Shown here one piece after another: positions 55,837 to 64,000 of a stretch of 64,000 nucleotides of DNA. Origin of the DNA: an uncultured Psychrobacter sp. (GTDB taxonomy: Bacteria; Pseudomonadota; Gammaproteobacteria; Pseudomonadales; Moraxellaceae). The stretch is from positions 1 through 64,000 of the forward strand of contig CANLXO010000007.1 of assembly GCA_947495055.1 (NCBI GenBank). Reading direction: 5' to 3'. Numbering within the stretch: the stretch's first letter is position 1; every line of letters begins with the position of its first letter. The notes under the pieces are model-generated. The model searched no databases, had not been told where the DNA came from, and was given only the letters and a program-made list of their open reading frames with translations. The position numbers and the translations under genes are program-made.

Positions 55837-56475
55837 ATGGCACATTTACGTTTAGGTGATGATGCACCAAACTTTGATGCGAACACCACAGATGGTCAGA
55901 TTAACTTTTATGATTGGGCGGGTGATAATTGGGTAGTGTTCTTCTCGCACCCAGCTGATTTTACCCCAGTATGTACGACTGAGCTTGGCCGCGCTGCTGC
56001 CTTGAATGGCGAGTTCCAAAAGCGCGGTGTCAAGCCAATCTGTATCTCTGTTGATAGTATCGAAGATCATCATCAGTGGGCAAAAGATATCGGCGAGACA
56101 CAAGGCACGGACTTGAACTTCCCAATTATCGCTGATCCCAATAAAGAAGTGGCTGAGCTGTATGACATGATGCATCCTAATGCTGACAGCACGCATACCG
56201 TACGTAGTGTCTTTATTATTGATCCTAACAAAAAAATCCGTCTGACTTTGACCTATCCTGCCAGCTGTGGTCGTAACTTTGATGAGATCATTCGAGTCAT
56301 TGATGCTATTCAATTGTCTGACGAATACAACGTGGCAACGCCAGTTGATTGGCAAGATGGTGATGACGTTATTATTCCGCCAAGTGTCAAAAACGAAGAC
56401 ATCGCGGCAAATTACCCTAAAGGTCATACTGAGATTAAGCCTTACTTGCGTACCACGCCTGCACCAAACAAGTAA
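55837..56475 (+). CDS. 1-Cys (Prx6-type) peroxiredoxin
   Basis: Reduces hydrogen peroxide and organic peroxides through Cys46 in PADFTPVCTTE. The C-terminal dimerisation extension typical of Prx6 (YNVATPVDWQDGDDVIIPP) is present. RLTLTYPASCGRN carries another Cys that is common in bacterial members. ATG 55837 has SD AAGGAG and gives MAHLRLGDDAPNF; the in-frame ATG 55762 lies within the leader and is unlikely. 212 aa. Confidence 0.93.
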   Translation: MAHLRLGDDAPNFDANTTDGQINFYDWAGDNWVVFFSHPADFTPVCTTELGRAAALNGEFQKRGVKPICISVDSIEDHHQWAKDIGETQGTDLNFPIIADPNKEVAELYDMMHPNADSTHTVRSVFIIDPNKKIRLTLTYPASCGRNFDEIIRVIDAIQLSDEYNVATPVDWQDGDDVIIPPSVKNEDIAANYPKGHTEIKPYLRTTPAPNK

Positions 56476-56501
56476 GTCGTATTTAGCATGCACACTAAGA
56501 G

Positions 56502-56531
56502 CCTCATAACGTCACGTTATGGGGTTTTTTG
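56502..56531 (+). terminator. Terminator after the peroxiredoxin gene
   Basis: Stem CCTCATAACG/CGTTATGGGG with one G-U pair and six T after it. Confidence 0.85.
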
Positions 56532-56642
56532 TTGTCTATTATTATTTCAAAGATTGATTGCTGTGCTAGACTCAAGACGTAGAATATATTAACGTGGCTT
56601 ACTAACAAACCATTATCTCAAACTATATAAAAGGATTTTACT

Positions 56643-57299
56643 ATGAAAAAATTATACGTGACCCGCACGGCTCCCAACCCACGCAAAGCGCTTATTTTAA
56701 TGGCGTCAAAGGGTATAGATATCGACGATGTTGATGATATCGATATTGTAGATATTGACTTTGGTAGCAGTGAGCAGATGGGCGAGGCATTCACGCAGAT
56801 TAACCCGATGCAGACGGTGCCAGTACTAACATTAGGGGATGGGACGGTACTCAATGACTCACAGGCAATATGTGAGTACCTTGACCGCGTTTACGGCGAG
56901 CGTTCAGTCATGGGCAATGATGTGGTACAGCGCGCGCAAGTGTGTTCAATGCGCCGCGTCGCTGAGTTTGAAGTGCTCTACAACTTTATGTTAGCCTTCC
57001 AGCACAGCCACCCCTCAAAAGCTGAGCGCGTAGAGCAGGTAGCCGATTTTGTAACGCCGTCCATCAATCGTGCCTTACAAGCGCTACCTTATTTTGAAAA
57101 AGCTTTAGAGGATCGTGATTATCTAGTAGGTGATCAATTGAGCTTTGCAGATATTGTCTTGTACTTAGGTCTGGATTTTGGGAAAGCGCTCAAGGTAAAT
57201 CCAACTGAACAAGGGGACAATTTAGCTCGTTTTTATCAGCATATGCATGAGCGCTTTAGTATCAAAAATATGGCTAAAGCTAAGCCTGCTAAAGAATAG
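56643..57299 (+). CDS. Glutathione S-transferase family protein
   Basis: Cytosolic GST fold: N-terminal thioredoxin-like domain (KLYVTRTAPNPRKALILMASKG) with the cis-Pro in MQTVPVLTLGDG and the glutathione-contacting DSQAICEYLD, then an all-helical domain with FVTPSINRALQALP and DQLSFADIVLYL (N-capping motif). 218 aa. A run of Asp in DIDDVDDIDIVDIDFG (about 24-39) replaces the usual loop and is unusual. Substrate unknown. It lies downstream of the peroxiredoxin gene but beyond a terminator. Confidence 0.85.
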   Translation: MKKLYVTRTAPNPRKALILMASKGIDIDDVDDIDIVDIDFGSSEQMGEAFTQINPMQTVPVLTLGDGTVLNDSQAICEYLDRVYGERSVMGNDVVQRAQVCSMRRVAEFEVLYNFMLAFQHSHPSKAERVEQVADFVTPSINRALQALPYFEKALEDRDYLVGDQLSFADIVLYLGLDFGKALKVNPTEQGDNLARFYQHMHERFSIKNMAKAKPAKE

Positions 57300-57397
57300 G
57301 AATATAAAACTCTTAAATGATCTAAAACGTTGTAAAGTTTGTGTGAGAAAAACAAACAAGTTTTTACAGCGTAATCTAATATTTGCTAGTTATGATG

Positions 57398-57436
57398 ATA
57401 TGAGTGATAAGTACTTCTTATCACTCATATAGTTTT
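57398..57436 (+). terminator. Long perfect hairpin after the GST gene
   Basis: A 14-bp perfect stem ATATGAGTGATAAG/CTTATCACTCATAT with a five-base loop, followed by AGTTTTTAG. Probably the GST terminator, though the T-run is modest. Confidence 0.6.
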
Positions 57437-57508
57437 TAGTTGAACCATTATTAATTTAAACTTTTATCTATAACGATATAGGTAGAATCTGCGTAAGGTG
57501 ATAGCGGT

Positions 57509-58429
57509 ATGACATCAGTATATAAAGTGTTTGGAGTGTTGGTTGGCGCCGCTTTAGGTATTAGCGCTTGTAGTGATCCTGCGCAGAGCAGCGCTTCAAA
57601 CGTAGAGCGCTCAAGCATAAATGATACAGACTTGTCTGATGATACTATTGCCCCAGCTGATAATACCACCACCTTAGCTGATGAACAGGCACCTTCTGTT
57701 GATAATAGTAGCGCAGAAGACAAATTGATTGATGATCTCATTCAGTATCGCTGGATTTTGGTAGATGCACTCAGTGTTGAGAGTCAACCTTTAACTTCAC
57801 TTTTAGATATCAAAAATCAAGTCACTGCATCGTTCATCCAGCGTCAAGGCAAAAACAGCTTGATCTATAGCGTCGGCTGCAACACGATGAGTGCAGGCTA
57901 TCAGCTACAAGGCAATGAGATGACAATCGACAACAGCATGAGCACTAAAATGTCATGTGCTGACTTAGATTTGGTTGAAAATCGCTTGAACGATTTAATG
58001 CAAGGGGTCAATCAGTTAGAGCTTACTAATGATAAAGACAATGGCTCGATACTAACTCAAATAACTGATAATGGAGTTACTCTGCAGTGGCGCGGCAAAA
58101 TGACGGCAAAAGCTAAGTATGGCAGTCGAGGCGAGACGATATTTTGGGCAATAGATGCTCAGACTACGCCGTGCACAGATAATAGCGCGCAAGTGTGCTT
58201 ACAAGTAAAACCTGTAGTGTACGACGATCAAGGTATAAAGGTTAGCGAGGGCGAGCGCGTAGAGTTTGCAGGCACTATAGATGGCTATGAGCATAGTAGT
58301 GAGTTCGATCAAGTGTTACGTTTGCACCGTTATGCTCTAAACGCTAGCAATGATAGTATGCAAAATGCGTCAGACACTAACTATGCTTATGTGCTCGACA
58401 CTATCGTTGAGCAAACTGAAGTCAATTAA
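57509..58429 (+). CDS. Lipoprotein with META (HslJ) and DUF4377-like domains
   Basis: A lipobox LGISAC (Cys21) predicts an outer- or inner-membrane lipoprotein. After an Asp/Ser/Thr-rich linker (22-75) comes a META domain, about residues 80-155 (RWILVDALS, VGCNTMSAGYQ, STKMSC). The C-terminal part (CTDNSAQVCLQVKPV and FAGTIDGYEHSSEFDQVLRL) resembles DUF4377. META domains occur in stress-related envelope proteins such as HslJ. The stop abuts ruvC on the other strand (convergent, 0 bp between), so no terminator separates them. Confidence 0.75.
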   Translation: MTSVYKVFGVLVGAALGISACSDPAQSSASNVERSSINDTDLSDDTIAPADNTTTLADEQAPSVDNSSAEDKLIDDLIQYRWILVDALSVESQPLTSLLDIKNQVTASFIQRQGKNSLIYSVGCNTMSAGYQLQGNEMTIDNSMSTKMSCADLDLVENRLNDLMQGVNQLELTNDKDNGSILTQITDNGVTLQWRGKMTAKAKYGSRGETIFWAIDAQTTPCTDNSAQVCLQVKPVVYDDQGIKVSEGERVEFAGTIDGYEHSSEFDQVLRLHRYALNASNDSMQNASDTNYAYVLDTIVEQTEVN

Positions 58430-59014
58430 TTAGCGTATGTTACCTAGATCCTCTTCGCTTAGACGCCAGCGTCCTTTTTTCTTGGAGCTACCGCGTCCGC
58501 GCATGGCACTGTTAAGTATCAGCTTGTTCATAGAGTGACTCGAGTGCGCATGACAAATTGCGCAGGCGAGACCATCTGCCGCATCTTGCTGAGGCACCAC
58601 ATCTAACGACAGTATGCGACAAACCATTTCTTGTACTTGCTCTTTGGCGGCTGCGCCATAACCACAGACCGCTTGCTTAATCTGGCGCGCGGTATACTCT
58701 GACACTTCTAAGTCCAGCGCTACCATAGCGGCAATAGCAGCTCCGCGCGCCTGACCGAGCTTGAGCGCTGAGTCGGGGTTTTCTGCCATAAATACTTGCT
58801 CGATAGCGGTATAAATAGGCTCATTAGCATATTTGATATGATACTCAGTAATGCGAGTGAGACCGTTAAATATGCGCTTTAGGCGCTCGGGCATCTCTTT
58901 GGTATCCGTACGAATAGTACCTGCATCAATAAAGGTTAGTTTGTCACCGGTTTGCTGGACGATGCCATACCCTGTCATACGAGAGCCTGGATCTATTCCA
59001 ATAATAATTGCCAT
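58430..59014 (-). CDS. ruvC: Holliday junction resolvase RuvC
   Basis: Endonuclease that resolves Holliday junctions with RuvAB. Active-site residues are visible: Asp in [14 protein letters not shown] (Asp8), Glu in YTAIEQVFM, and the C-terminal [14 protein letters not shown] pair. 194 aa is slightly longer than E. coli RuvC (173) because of a basic C-terminal tail ([12 protein letters not shown]). ruvAB are not in the window. Confidence 0.96.
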   Translation of the reverse strand: MAIIIGIDPGSRMTGYGIVQQTGDKLTFIDAGTIRTDTKEMPERLKRIFNGLTRITEYHIKYANEPIYTAIEQVFMAENPDSALKLGQARGAAIAAMVALDLEVSEYTARQIKQAVCGYGAAAKEQVQEMVCRILSLDVVPQQDAADGLACAICHAHSSHSMNKLILNSAMRGRGSSKKKGRWRLSEEDLGNIR

Positions 59015-59172
59015 AAGGGTCCGTTTTTGTGTTGCGTATATTTTGTTTGGCAGCTTTGCACTTAAAATGCGGCGCTAAGTTTGATAGTATAGCAAGCCAT
59101 CCCCATATACATCATACGTTAACGATTTTTTATTGACGATTACATTTTAAGTTTTTTACAGGACGACATTTT

Positions 59173-59796
59173 ATGGGTCAGATAGTTGGTATCGCCATTG
59201 TTTGGTTTATTATCGAGATGCTCATTTGGTATCTGATTGCTCAGACCATTAGTGGCTGGTGGGTATTTATATGGTTTATTATTGCCGCTGTTATCGGCAT
59301 CGCGCTCATCCGTAAAGGTATGGCGGCGCTAAATCCTATGGCGCAGCAAATGAAAGCTGGCGGCATGATGAACCCATCCATGCGCCCGCAAGAAGCCACG
59401 ATGCTCAAAAGCGTAGCGATGGCTGGCGCAGGTATCTTGTTGTTGATACCAGGAGTCATTAGTGATCTGATCGCGTTGCTACTGGTACTGCCACCTGTGC
59501 AAAAGAAGCTCAAAGATGTCGCTAATAACTATGTCATGAACAATCAGCAAAAGATGATGGAGATGATGGCAAAACAGATGGGTGGCCAAAACCCATTTGG
59601 CGGTATGAATGGCCAAAACCCATTTGGTGGACAAGGCGGCATGAACAATCAAAGCCCCTTTGGTCAGCAGCCAAATCCCTTTGAGCAACAAAACCCATTC
59701 GGTGATGTTTTTAAACAGAACACTACCATTGACGGTACTGCCAAAAATATCCCTAAAGATGTCAAAAAGATTACTAAGTCTGCCAATGATGAATAG
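59173..59796 (+). CDS. fxsA: FxsA family membrane protein
   Basis: Inner-membrane protein whose E. coli homologue relieves F-plasmid exclusion of phage T7. Helices at about 7-25, 28-46 and 78-108 with LLLIPGVISDLIALLLVLPPVQ as the family core. The tail from about 138 is low-complexity Gly/Asn/Gln with repeated NPFG motifs (QNPFGG twice, then QSPFG, NPFEQ and QNPFG), not found in E. coli FxsA. 207 aa. A bidirectional terminator follows. Confidence 0.88.
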   Translation: MGQIVGIAIVWFIIEMLIWYLIAQTISGWWVFIWFIIAAVIGIALIRKGMAALNPMAQQMKAGGMMNPSMRPQEATMLKSVAMAGAGILLLIPGVISDLIALLLVLPPVQKKLKDVANNYVMNNQQKMMEMMAKQMGGQNPFGGMNGQNPFGGQGGMNNQSPFGQQPNPFEQQNPFGDVFKQNTTIDGTAKNIPKDVKKITKSANDE

Positions 59797-59848
59797 GCGT
59801 TAGTTCTTATTTTGTAGTGCTCTTTTAATACTTATAAATTGGTACTCA

Positions 59849-59886
59849 CAAAAAAGCCCCTACCTTGAAAAGATAGGGGCTTTTTC
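59849..59886. terminator. Bidirectional terminator between fxsA and ssrS
   Basis: AAAAAGCCCCTA/TAGGGGCTTTTT with A- and T-runs on either side. It serves fxsA (+) and the 6S RNA gene (-). Confidence 0.85.
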
Positions 59887-59966
59887 GTACTACTCAATAC
59901 GATTTTCTTAATACAAATCTCAGTAGCATATCAGCTAAGTGACAAATCATATTAATTATATAAAAC

Positions 59967-60155
59967 AACCGAAGTGTCGCCGTAAGATGGTGACCCATGA
60001 ACCGTGAAGTTCAGGGCGGACACGTCATCATCTCTGCAGGTTTCCTGATACACCGCAAGCGGTGCAGGCATACACAATGAGATAATAGATAGCGCATCCT
60101 GGTAAAGCATTATCGGCTCAGGGAATAAACATCTACTAGCCAACACTTCAGAATA
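59967..60155 (-). ncRNA. ssrS: 6S RNA
   Basis: Regulatory RNA that binds the sigma-70 RNA polymerase holoenzyme in stationary phase. On the minus strand the sequence has the ends GAAGTGT and ACACTTC that form the closing stem, the highly conserved CCCTGAGCCGATA on the 5' side of the central region, and GCCCTGAACTTCACGGTTCA with GGGTCACC on the 3' side, matching the CCTTGAACC-AAGGGTTCAAGGGTTAC arm of E. coli 6S. A TATATT box lies just upstream of the 5' end. Length about 189 nt. Ends are approximate. A 64-aa antisense-frame ORF here is spurious. Confidence 0.85.
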
Positions 60156-60370
60156 TAATCATAGTAACCAATGAATTAGGCTAATGCAAGTGCGATTACA
60201 GTTTGATACGTAGCTTTTGTACTAAGGCGCTTATGAGCTAATTGTCAAACTCAAACGTGAGTAAATGAGTAAAGAATGCTCAGTTTTCAAGTATTTTAAG
60301 ATGTGTGGTAATATATAGGGCTTTTAGTATCCCAAACAACGGCGTTCATTCACTTGAGGAGCGGTAATCT

Positions 60371-62038
60371 ATGAGCAATACGCAGACCCAGCCTAAGTCT
60401 ACTGATAACAGTCAGACACATACTGACGATCAGAATAATAAAACTGATGATCAGAATAATAAAAAAACACCTCATGTTTTGATGATTTTGGATGGTTTTG
60501 GTCATCGTGAAGAGAGCGATGATAATGCGATAGCTGCCGCAAATACCCCGCATTTAGATAGTATCTACCAGCGCTATCCGCACGGACTGATATCGGCATC
60601 AGGTGAAGATGTTGGTTTGCCCCAGGGGCAGTTTGGCAACTCTGAGGTAGGTCATATGAATCTGGGCGCAGGGCGCGTGCTGTATCAGGATTCAACACGG
60701 ATATCAAGTGAGCTTGTCAGCCGCGAGTTTTACAAAAACGAAGCGCTGGTGAACGCTGTGAACGCTACTAATGACAAAGGTGGTAACGTGCACATTATGG
60801 GTCTGGTCTCTGATGGCGGCGTGCATTCGCATCAAGATCATATCGAGGCTATGTGCCATTCAGCACTGGTTCATGGTGCTAAAAATGTCTTTGTCCACTG
60901 CTTTTTAGATGGTCGTGATACACCGCCTAAATCTGCTGATAAATACATCAATCGTCTGCGCGAGCATATCAATAAATTGAACGCTCATTATGAAGGTGGC
61001 CGCGTGCAAATCGCTAGTATTATTGGTCGCTACTATGCGATGGATCGTGACAATCGTTGGGATCGCGTGCAAAAAGCTTATGAGCTGATTACTGAAGGCA
61101 AAGCCGATCGCATGTCAACTCGTGCTGATGGCGCGGTACAAGCGGCTTACAAATCACGCGAAACCGATGAATTCATCAGCCCTACAACCGTTATAGAGCA
61201 CGGCGAAACGCCTTTTACCGTTGATGACAACGATGCGCTGATCTTTATGAATTTTCGCGCAGATCGCGCCCGTGAGCTGGCGCAGGCGTTTATACTACCT
61301 GATCATGAGTTCTCAGGTTTTGCCCGTCAAAAGCAGCCAAAGCTTGCCGCCTTTGTCATGCTAACCAAATACTCAGATGAGCTTGCAGACAACCCAAAAA
61401 CCAGCGTTGCTTATTATCCAACTTCGCTAAACAATACGCTCGGTGAGTTTTTGCAAGATCACAACAAAACCCAGTTACGTATCGCTGAAACTGAAAAGTA
61501 CGCGCATGTCACCTTCTTTTTTAGTGGTGGCCGTGAAGCTGAGTATGAGGGTGAGACGCGTATTTTAGTGCCGTCACCTGATGTGGCCACTTATGACTTA
61601 CAGCCTGAAATGAGTGCGCCTGAGCTTACCGATAAGCTCGTCGCCGCCATTGATTCGGGTAAGCATGATGTCCTCGTTGTCAACTATGCTAATGGTGATA
61701 TGGTCGGGCATACGGGCAATTTTGCTGCTGCGGTAAAGGCGGTTGAAGCGTTAGATGAATGTGTAGGCCGCGTTGAATCAGCGGTACGCGCAGCAAATGG
61801 TCATATGCTTATCACCGCCGATCATGGTAACTGCGAGCAGATGCATGATTATGATAGCGGGCAGGTGCATACTCAGCATACGACTGAATTTGTGCCTTTG
61901 ATCTATGTCGGTGAGCAGCCGGTACAAGTGCGCAGCGGCGGTAAGCTTAGTGATGTCTCACCGACGATTTTGGCCTTGATGGAGATGGCGGCACCAGGCG
62001 AGATGACTGGTGAGAGTTTACTTGTTAAAGCCCATTGA
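60371..62038 (+). CDS. gpmI: 2,3-bisphosphoglycerate-independent phosphoglycerate mutase
   Basis: Interconverts 3- and 2-phosphoglycerate with two Mn ions. Alkaline-phosphatase fold: [12 protein letters not shown] (first Asp), [14 protein letters not shown] with the phosphoserine, [29 protein letters not shown], and the metal-binding [14 protein letters not shown] and [11 protein letters not shown]. 555 aa exceeds the usual about 510 owing to an N-terminal Asn/Gln/Asp/Thr tail of about 34 residues. Its coding DNA contains a 21-bp tandem repeat. Confidence 0.95.
   Translation: MSNTQTQPKSTDNSQTHTDDQNNKTDDQNNKKTPHVLMILDGFGHREESDDNAIAAANTPHLDSIYQRYPHGLISASGEDVGLPQGQFGNSEVGHMNLGAGRVLYQDSTRISSELVSREFYKNEALVNAVNATNDKGGNVHIMGLVSDGGVHSHQDHIEAMCHSALVHGAKNVFVHCFLDGRDTPPKSADKYINRLREHINKLNAHYEGGRVQIASIIGRYYAMDRDNRWDRVQKAYELITEGKADRMSTRADGAVQAAYKSRETDEFISPTTVIEHGETPFTVDDNDALIFMNFRADRARELAQAFILPDHEFSGFARQKQPKLAAFVMLTKYSDELADNPKTSVAYYPTSLNNTLGEFLQDHNKTQLRIAETEKYAHVTFFFSGGREAEYEGETRILVPSPDVATYDLQPEMSAPELTDKLVAAIDSGKHDVLVVNYANGDMVGHTGNFAAAVKAVEALDECVGRVESAVRAANGHMLITADHGNCEQMHDYDSGQVHTQHTTEFVPLIYVGEQPVQVRSGGKLSDVSPTILALMEMAAPGEMTGESLLVKAH
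60422..60463 (+). repeat. gpmI: 21-bp tandem repeat in the gpmI 5' end
   Basis: Two units (60422-60442 and 60443-60463) differ by one base and encode TDDQNNK twice. An in-frame copy change would lengthen or shorten the tail by seven residues. Confidence 0.8.
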
Positions 62039-62150
62039 TATCCCTATGATTAGTACGTCATTAAAGCTATACGCTTGATTAGATAGTATGACCTATAACT
62101 GCTATTACTGATCATTAACACGCTTGTCTACCGTAGTGAGCATTGATTAA

Positions 62151-62180
62151 GGGAGAGATACTATTATCTCTCCCTTTTTT
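62151..62180 (+). terminator. Terminator between gpmI and the protease gene
   Basis: Perfect stem GGGAGAGATA/TATCTCTCCC with a four-base loop and six T. Its position after an upstream in-frame start at 62143 argues against that start for the protease. Confidence 0.85.
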
Positions 62181-62250
62181 ATATGGCTTAGGGCGTTTAA
62201 TTACACTATTATTAACGAGATATCCCCTTTGTTTTTTAGATGAGTCATCT

Positions 62251-63711
62251 ATGTCCTATCTGCGATCTTCTATCTACACGGCTTTGAATAAGCCTATAGT
62301 ACTGCAACCTACAGCGATAATGCATTACGCGTTAGCGCTCAGCTTGTTTGGGTCATTGAGTATCATAGGGAGCAATACTTATGCTGCGCCTACTGACAAA
62401 AATACGCTTAAAGTTAGCGCTATAAGTCTCTCAAGTGAATATGACGATAGCGACAGTGATGCCGATGACGATGTCGATAGCGCTCCTGATAACACTGCTT
62501 TGGATGACAGCGATGACTTCGGTAGTGACAACTCTGATGATGATTTGGAGTATCCAATGGACGACTCCGATGATTTGGATTCGGATATACCAGAGGAGGT
62601 GTCACGCGTTTCTCTCAATGCTATTAGTCCTGATACGCTAAAGACCTTTGTCAAGGTCGTCGGTTTGGTACGGCGAGAATATATCAATGCAGTAAACGAT
62701 GAGGCACTATTTAATAATGCGATTAGCGGTATGCTGACTAAGCTTGATAGTCATGCTGAGTTTTTGGATGCAGAAGCTTATGACAACCTGCGTGCGTTTA
62801 CCCAAGGAGATGTTGGAGATATCGGTATCACCGTTATGTATCAGCCTCAAGCGGGGTACTGGGTAGTCACGGACGTCATCTCCGACTCGCCAGCAGACAA
62901 AAATGATATCGATGTTGGTGATTATTTGCACCAAATTGATGACTTTGAGCTGGACGAAAACAACAGAAGTAATGATGTCAAACAGCTATTGTCTGGTATT
63001 GCTGGTACGCAGGTAGATGTGGTTACCTCTAGAGCAGGTAGGCGCAAGCATACAACGACGTTACAGCGTAATAATAGTAATCCAAAAGCCATAGAAACCC
63101 AACTAGTCGATGGTATCGCTATCATCAAACTGCCTGTATTTCAAAATAACAGCCGTGAAAAAATCATTGAAGGCGTGGTCGGACTTGACGCGCCAGTCTC
63201 TGGTATCTTGCTAGATGTGCGTGATAATCCAGGCGGCGTATTATCGTCAGCGATTAATATTGCTAGTCTGTTTATGACAGATATTGACGTGGTACAAGTC
63301 AAAAGCCGCAATGCAGATCCGCGTACGCTTAGCACCAAAGGCGTCGCTATTCTCAAACCACTACCTGTGGTGATCTTGCAAAATAGATATTCTGCCTCAG
63401 CAGCGGAAGTGTTAGCAAGCAGCCTACAAGCACAAAATCGCGCGCTGATCGTCGGTGAGATCAGTTATGGTAAAGGTTCGGTGCAGTCTGTGATTCCATT
63501 AGATAACGAGCAAGCTATCAAGCTGACTGTCGCGCATTATCTAACCGCAAATGGCGGTGAGATTGATGCAATCGGTGTTAAACCTGATGTCATGCTATTG
63601 GATAAAGAAAAAACGTGGGAGGCGCAGGCGCTGTCTATATTGCGTGAGCAGATACAGACTGACGGCATACGCTTTATAAATAAAAAAGAACAAAAAACCC
63701 AAGGTCAATAA
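62251..63711 (+). CDS. ctpA: S41-family carboxy-terminal processing protease (CtpA type)
   Basis: Periplasmic serine protease. From ATG 62251 there is a signal-like hydrophobic segment (ALALSLFGSLSIIGSNTYAAP, cleavage near 48-50), then an extreme Asp/Ser-rich stretch (about 64-117). The S41 N-terminal helices follow, then a PDZ domain (GDIGITVMYQ...VISDSPADKNDI) and the protease core with GILLDVRDNPGGVLSSAI, the catalytic Ser383 in SASAAEVLASSL and Lys408 in YGKGSVQS. Longer in-frame start 62143 precedes a terminator and is rejected. It lies beside pilR, as in related Moraxellaceae. Confidence 0.9.
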   Translation: MSYLRSSIYTALNKPIVLQPTAIMHYALALSLFGSLSIIGSNTYAAPTDKNTLKVSAISLSSEYDDSDSDADDDVDSAPDNTALDDSDDFGSDNSDDDLEYPMDDSDDLDSDIPEEVSRVSLNAISPDTLKTFVKVVGLVRREYINAVNDEALFNNAISGMLTKLDSHAEFLDAEAYDNLRAFTQGDVGDIGITVMYQPQAGYWVVTDVISDSPADKNDIDVGDYLHQIDDFELDENNRSNDVKQLLSGIAGTQVDVVTSRAGRRKHTTTLQRNNSNPKAIETQLVDGIAIIKLPVFQNNSREKIIEGVVGLDAPVSGILLDVRDNPGGVLSSAINIASLFMTDIDVVQVKSRNADPRTLSTKGVAILKPLPVVILQNRYSASAAEVLASSLQAQNRALIVGEISYGKGSVQSVIPLDNEQAIKLTVAHYLTANGGEIDAIGVKPDVMLLDKEKTWEAQALSILREQIQTDGIRFINKKEQKTQGQ

Positions 63712-63777
63712 GTTATGAATAATACAGCCATCTAGCGTTTTACCAAGTGACAGAGATATAACCTTACTGACTTGCTG

Positions 63778-64000
63778 CTAATCTACTTGCTTATCTTCTG
63801 CGATATCTAGTTTTTTCATACGATATCTTAAGGAGCGAAACGTAGTCCCTAAACGCTCGGCGGCTTGAGTTTTATTCCAGTCAGTTTGTTTCAAAGCAGT
63901 GAGAATCAACTGTTTTTCTTGTTCTAACAGGTACTGCTCGAGTCCCTCTACTGGCAACTGTTCTACAGAAGTTTGAGACACGATCGCATTAGCATCAGTT
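63778..64000 (-). CDS. pilR: NtrC-family response regulator, C-terminal end (probably PilR), 5' end outside window
   Basis: Only the last about 73 residues are visible and the frame is open to the window edge. WNKTQAAERLGTTFRSLRYRMKKLDI is a Fis-type helix-turn-helix of sigma-54-dependent activators and is very close to the C terminus of PilR, which activates pilin transcription. GTG 63981 is internal, not the start. The N-terminal receiver and AAA+ domains should lie to the right. Confidence 0.75.
   Translation of the reverse strand, partial: TDANAIVSQTSVEQLPVEGLEQYLLEQEKQLILTALKQTDWNKTQAAERLGTTFRSLRYRMKKLDIAEDKQVD

Noticed and set aside
59952..60146. 64-aa ORF on the minus strand
   Set aside because: It lies in the 6S RNA gene and its composition and position are explained by the RNA.

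Overview
The window looks like chromosomal DNA of a gammaproteobacterium of the family Moraxellaceae, most likely Psychrobacter. This is inferred from protein resemblance, moderate GC content and gene order; no rRNA or other taxonomic marker is present. Coding density is high. I see no tRNA, rRNA, CRISPR array or prophage. The only transposon is the 3' end of an IS256-family element at the left edge.

Region 1 (about 1-31,280, all on +) is a large surface-polysaccharide locus. It opens with the IS256 remnant, a long polyprenyl-phosphate sugar-1-phosphate transferase and wzi. Next comes a tightly overlapping nonulosonic-acid cassette: pseC, an aldo/keto reductase, a Gfo/Idh/MocA oxidoreductase, an SDR, pseF, pseG, pseH, a sugar N-formyltransferase-like gene, pseI and a PIG-L deacetylase. 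This cassette is followed by a frameshifted second copy of the 3' end of wzi, so about 9 kb sits between two diverged wzi tails. This looks like a recombination scar. pseB is absent from the window.

The locus then continues as an eps/pgl-like block: wzc tyrosine autokinase, a membrane-bound WbpM/PglF-type dehydratase, a PglK-type ABC flippase, a GT25, three GT2 and two GT4 glycosyltransferases, a QueC-like PP-loop protein coupled to a polysaccharide pyruvyl transferase, an EpsG-type polymerase, a short PglC-type initiating transferase and a DegT-type aminotransferase. The likely product is an exopolysaccharide, capsule or O-glycan built on a 4-amino-4,6-dideoxy or bacillosamine-like first sugar, carrying pyruvate and a pseudaminic-acid-like residue.

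Region 2 (about 31,320-64,000) is housekeeping core. On the minus strand: scpB, scpA, trpS, an LpxL-like acyltransferase, rpsI, rplM, rsmD and mrdA. On the plus strand: a DUF445 protein, ccmFGHI and adk. On minus: secB, grxC, a rhodanese (yibN-like) and rsgA. Then come orn (+), lpxH and a cyclophilin lipoprotein (-), glnS, a patatin, a PLD-like protein, a 1-Cys peroxiredoxin, a glutathione S-transferase and a META/DUF4377 lipoprotein (+), ruvC (-), fxsA (+), 6S RNA (-), gpmI and a CtpA-type protease (+), and the 3' end of pilR (-).

The observations most worth following are the wzi-flanked nonulosonate cassette with its unusual tailoring genes, the QueC-like protein inside the polysaccharide cluster, the 6S RNA gene, and several start-site anomalies (scpA, the cyclophilin, the rhodanese, ctpA).
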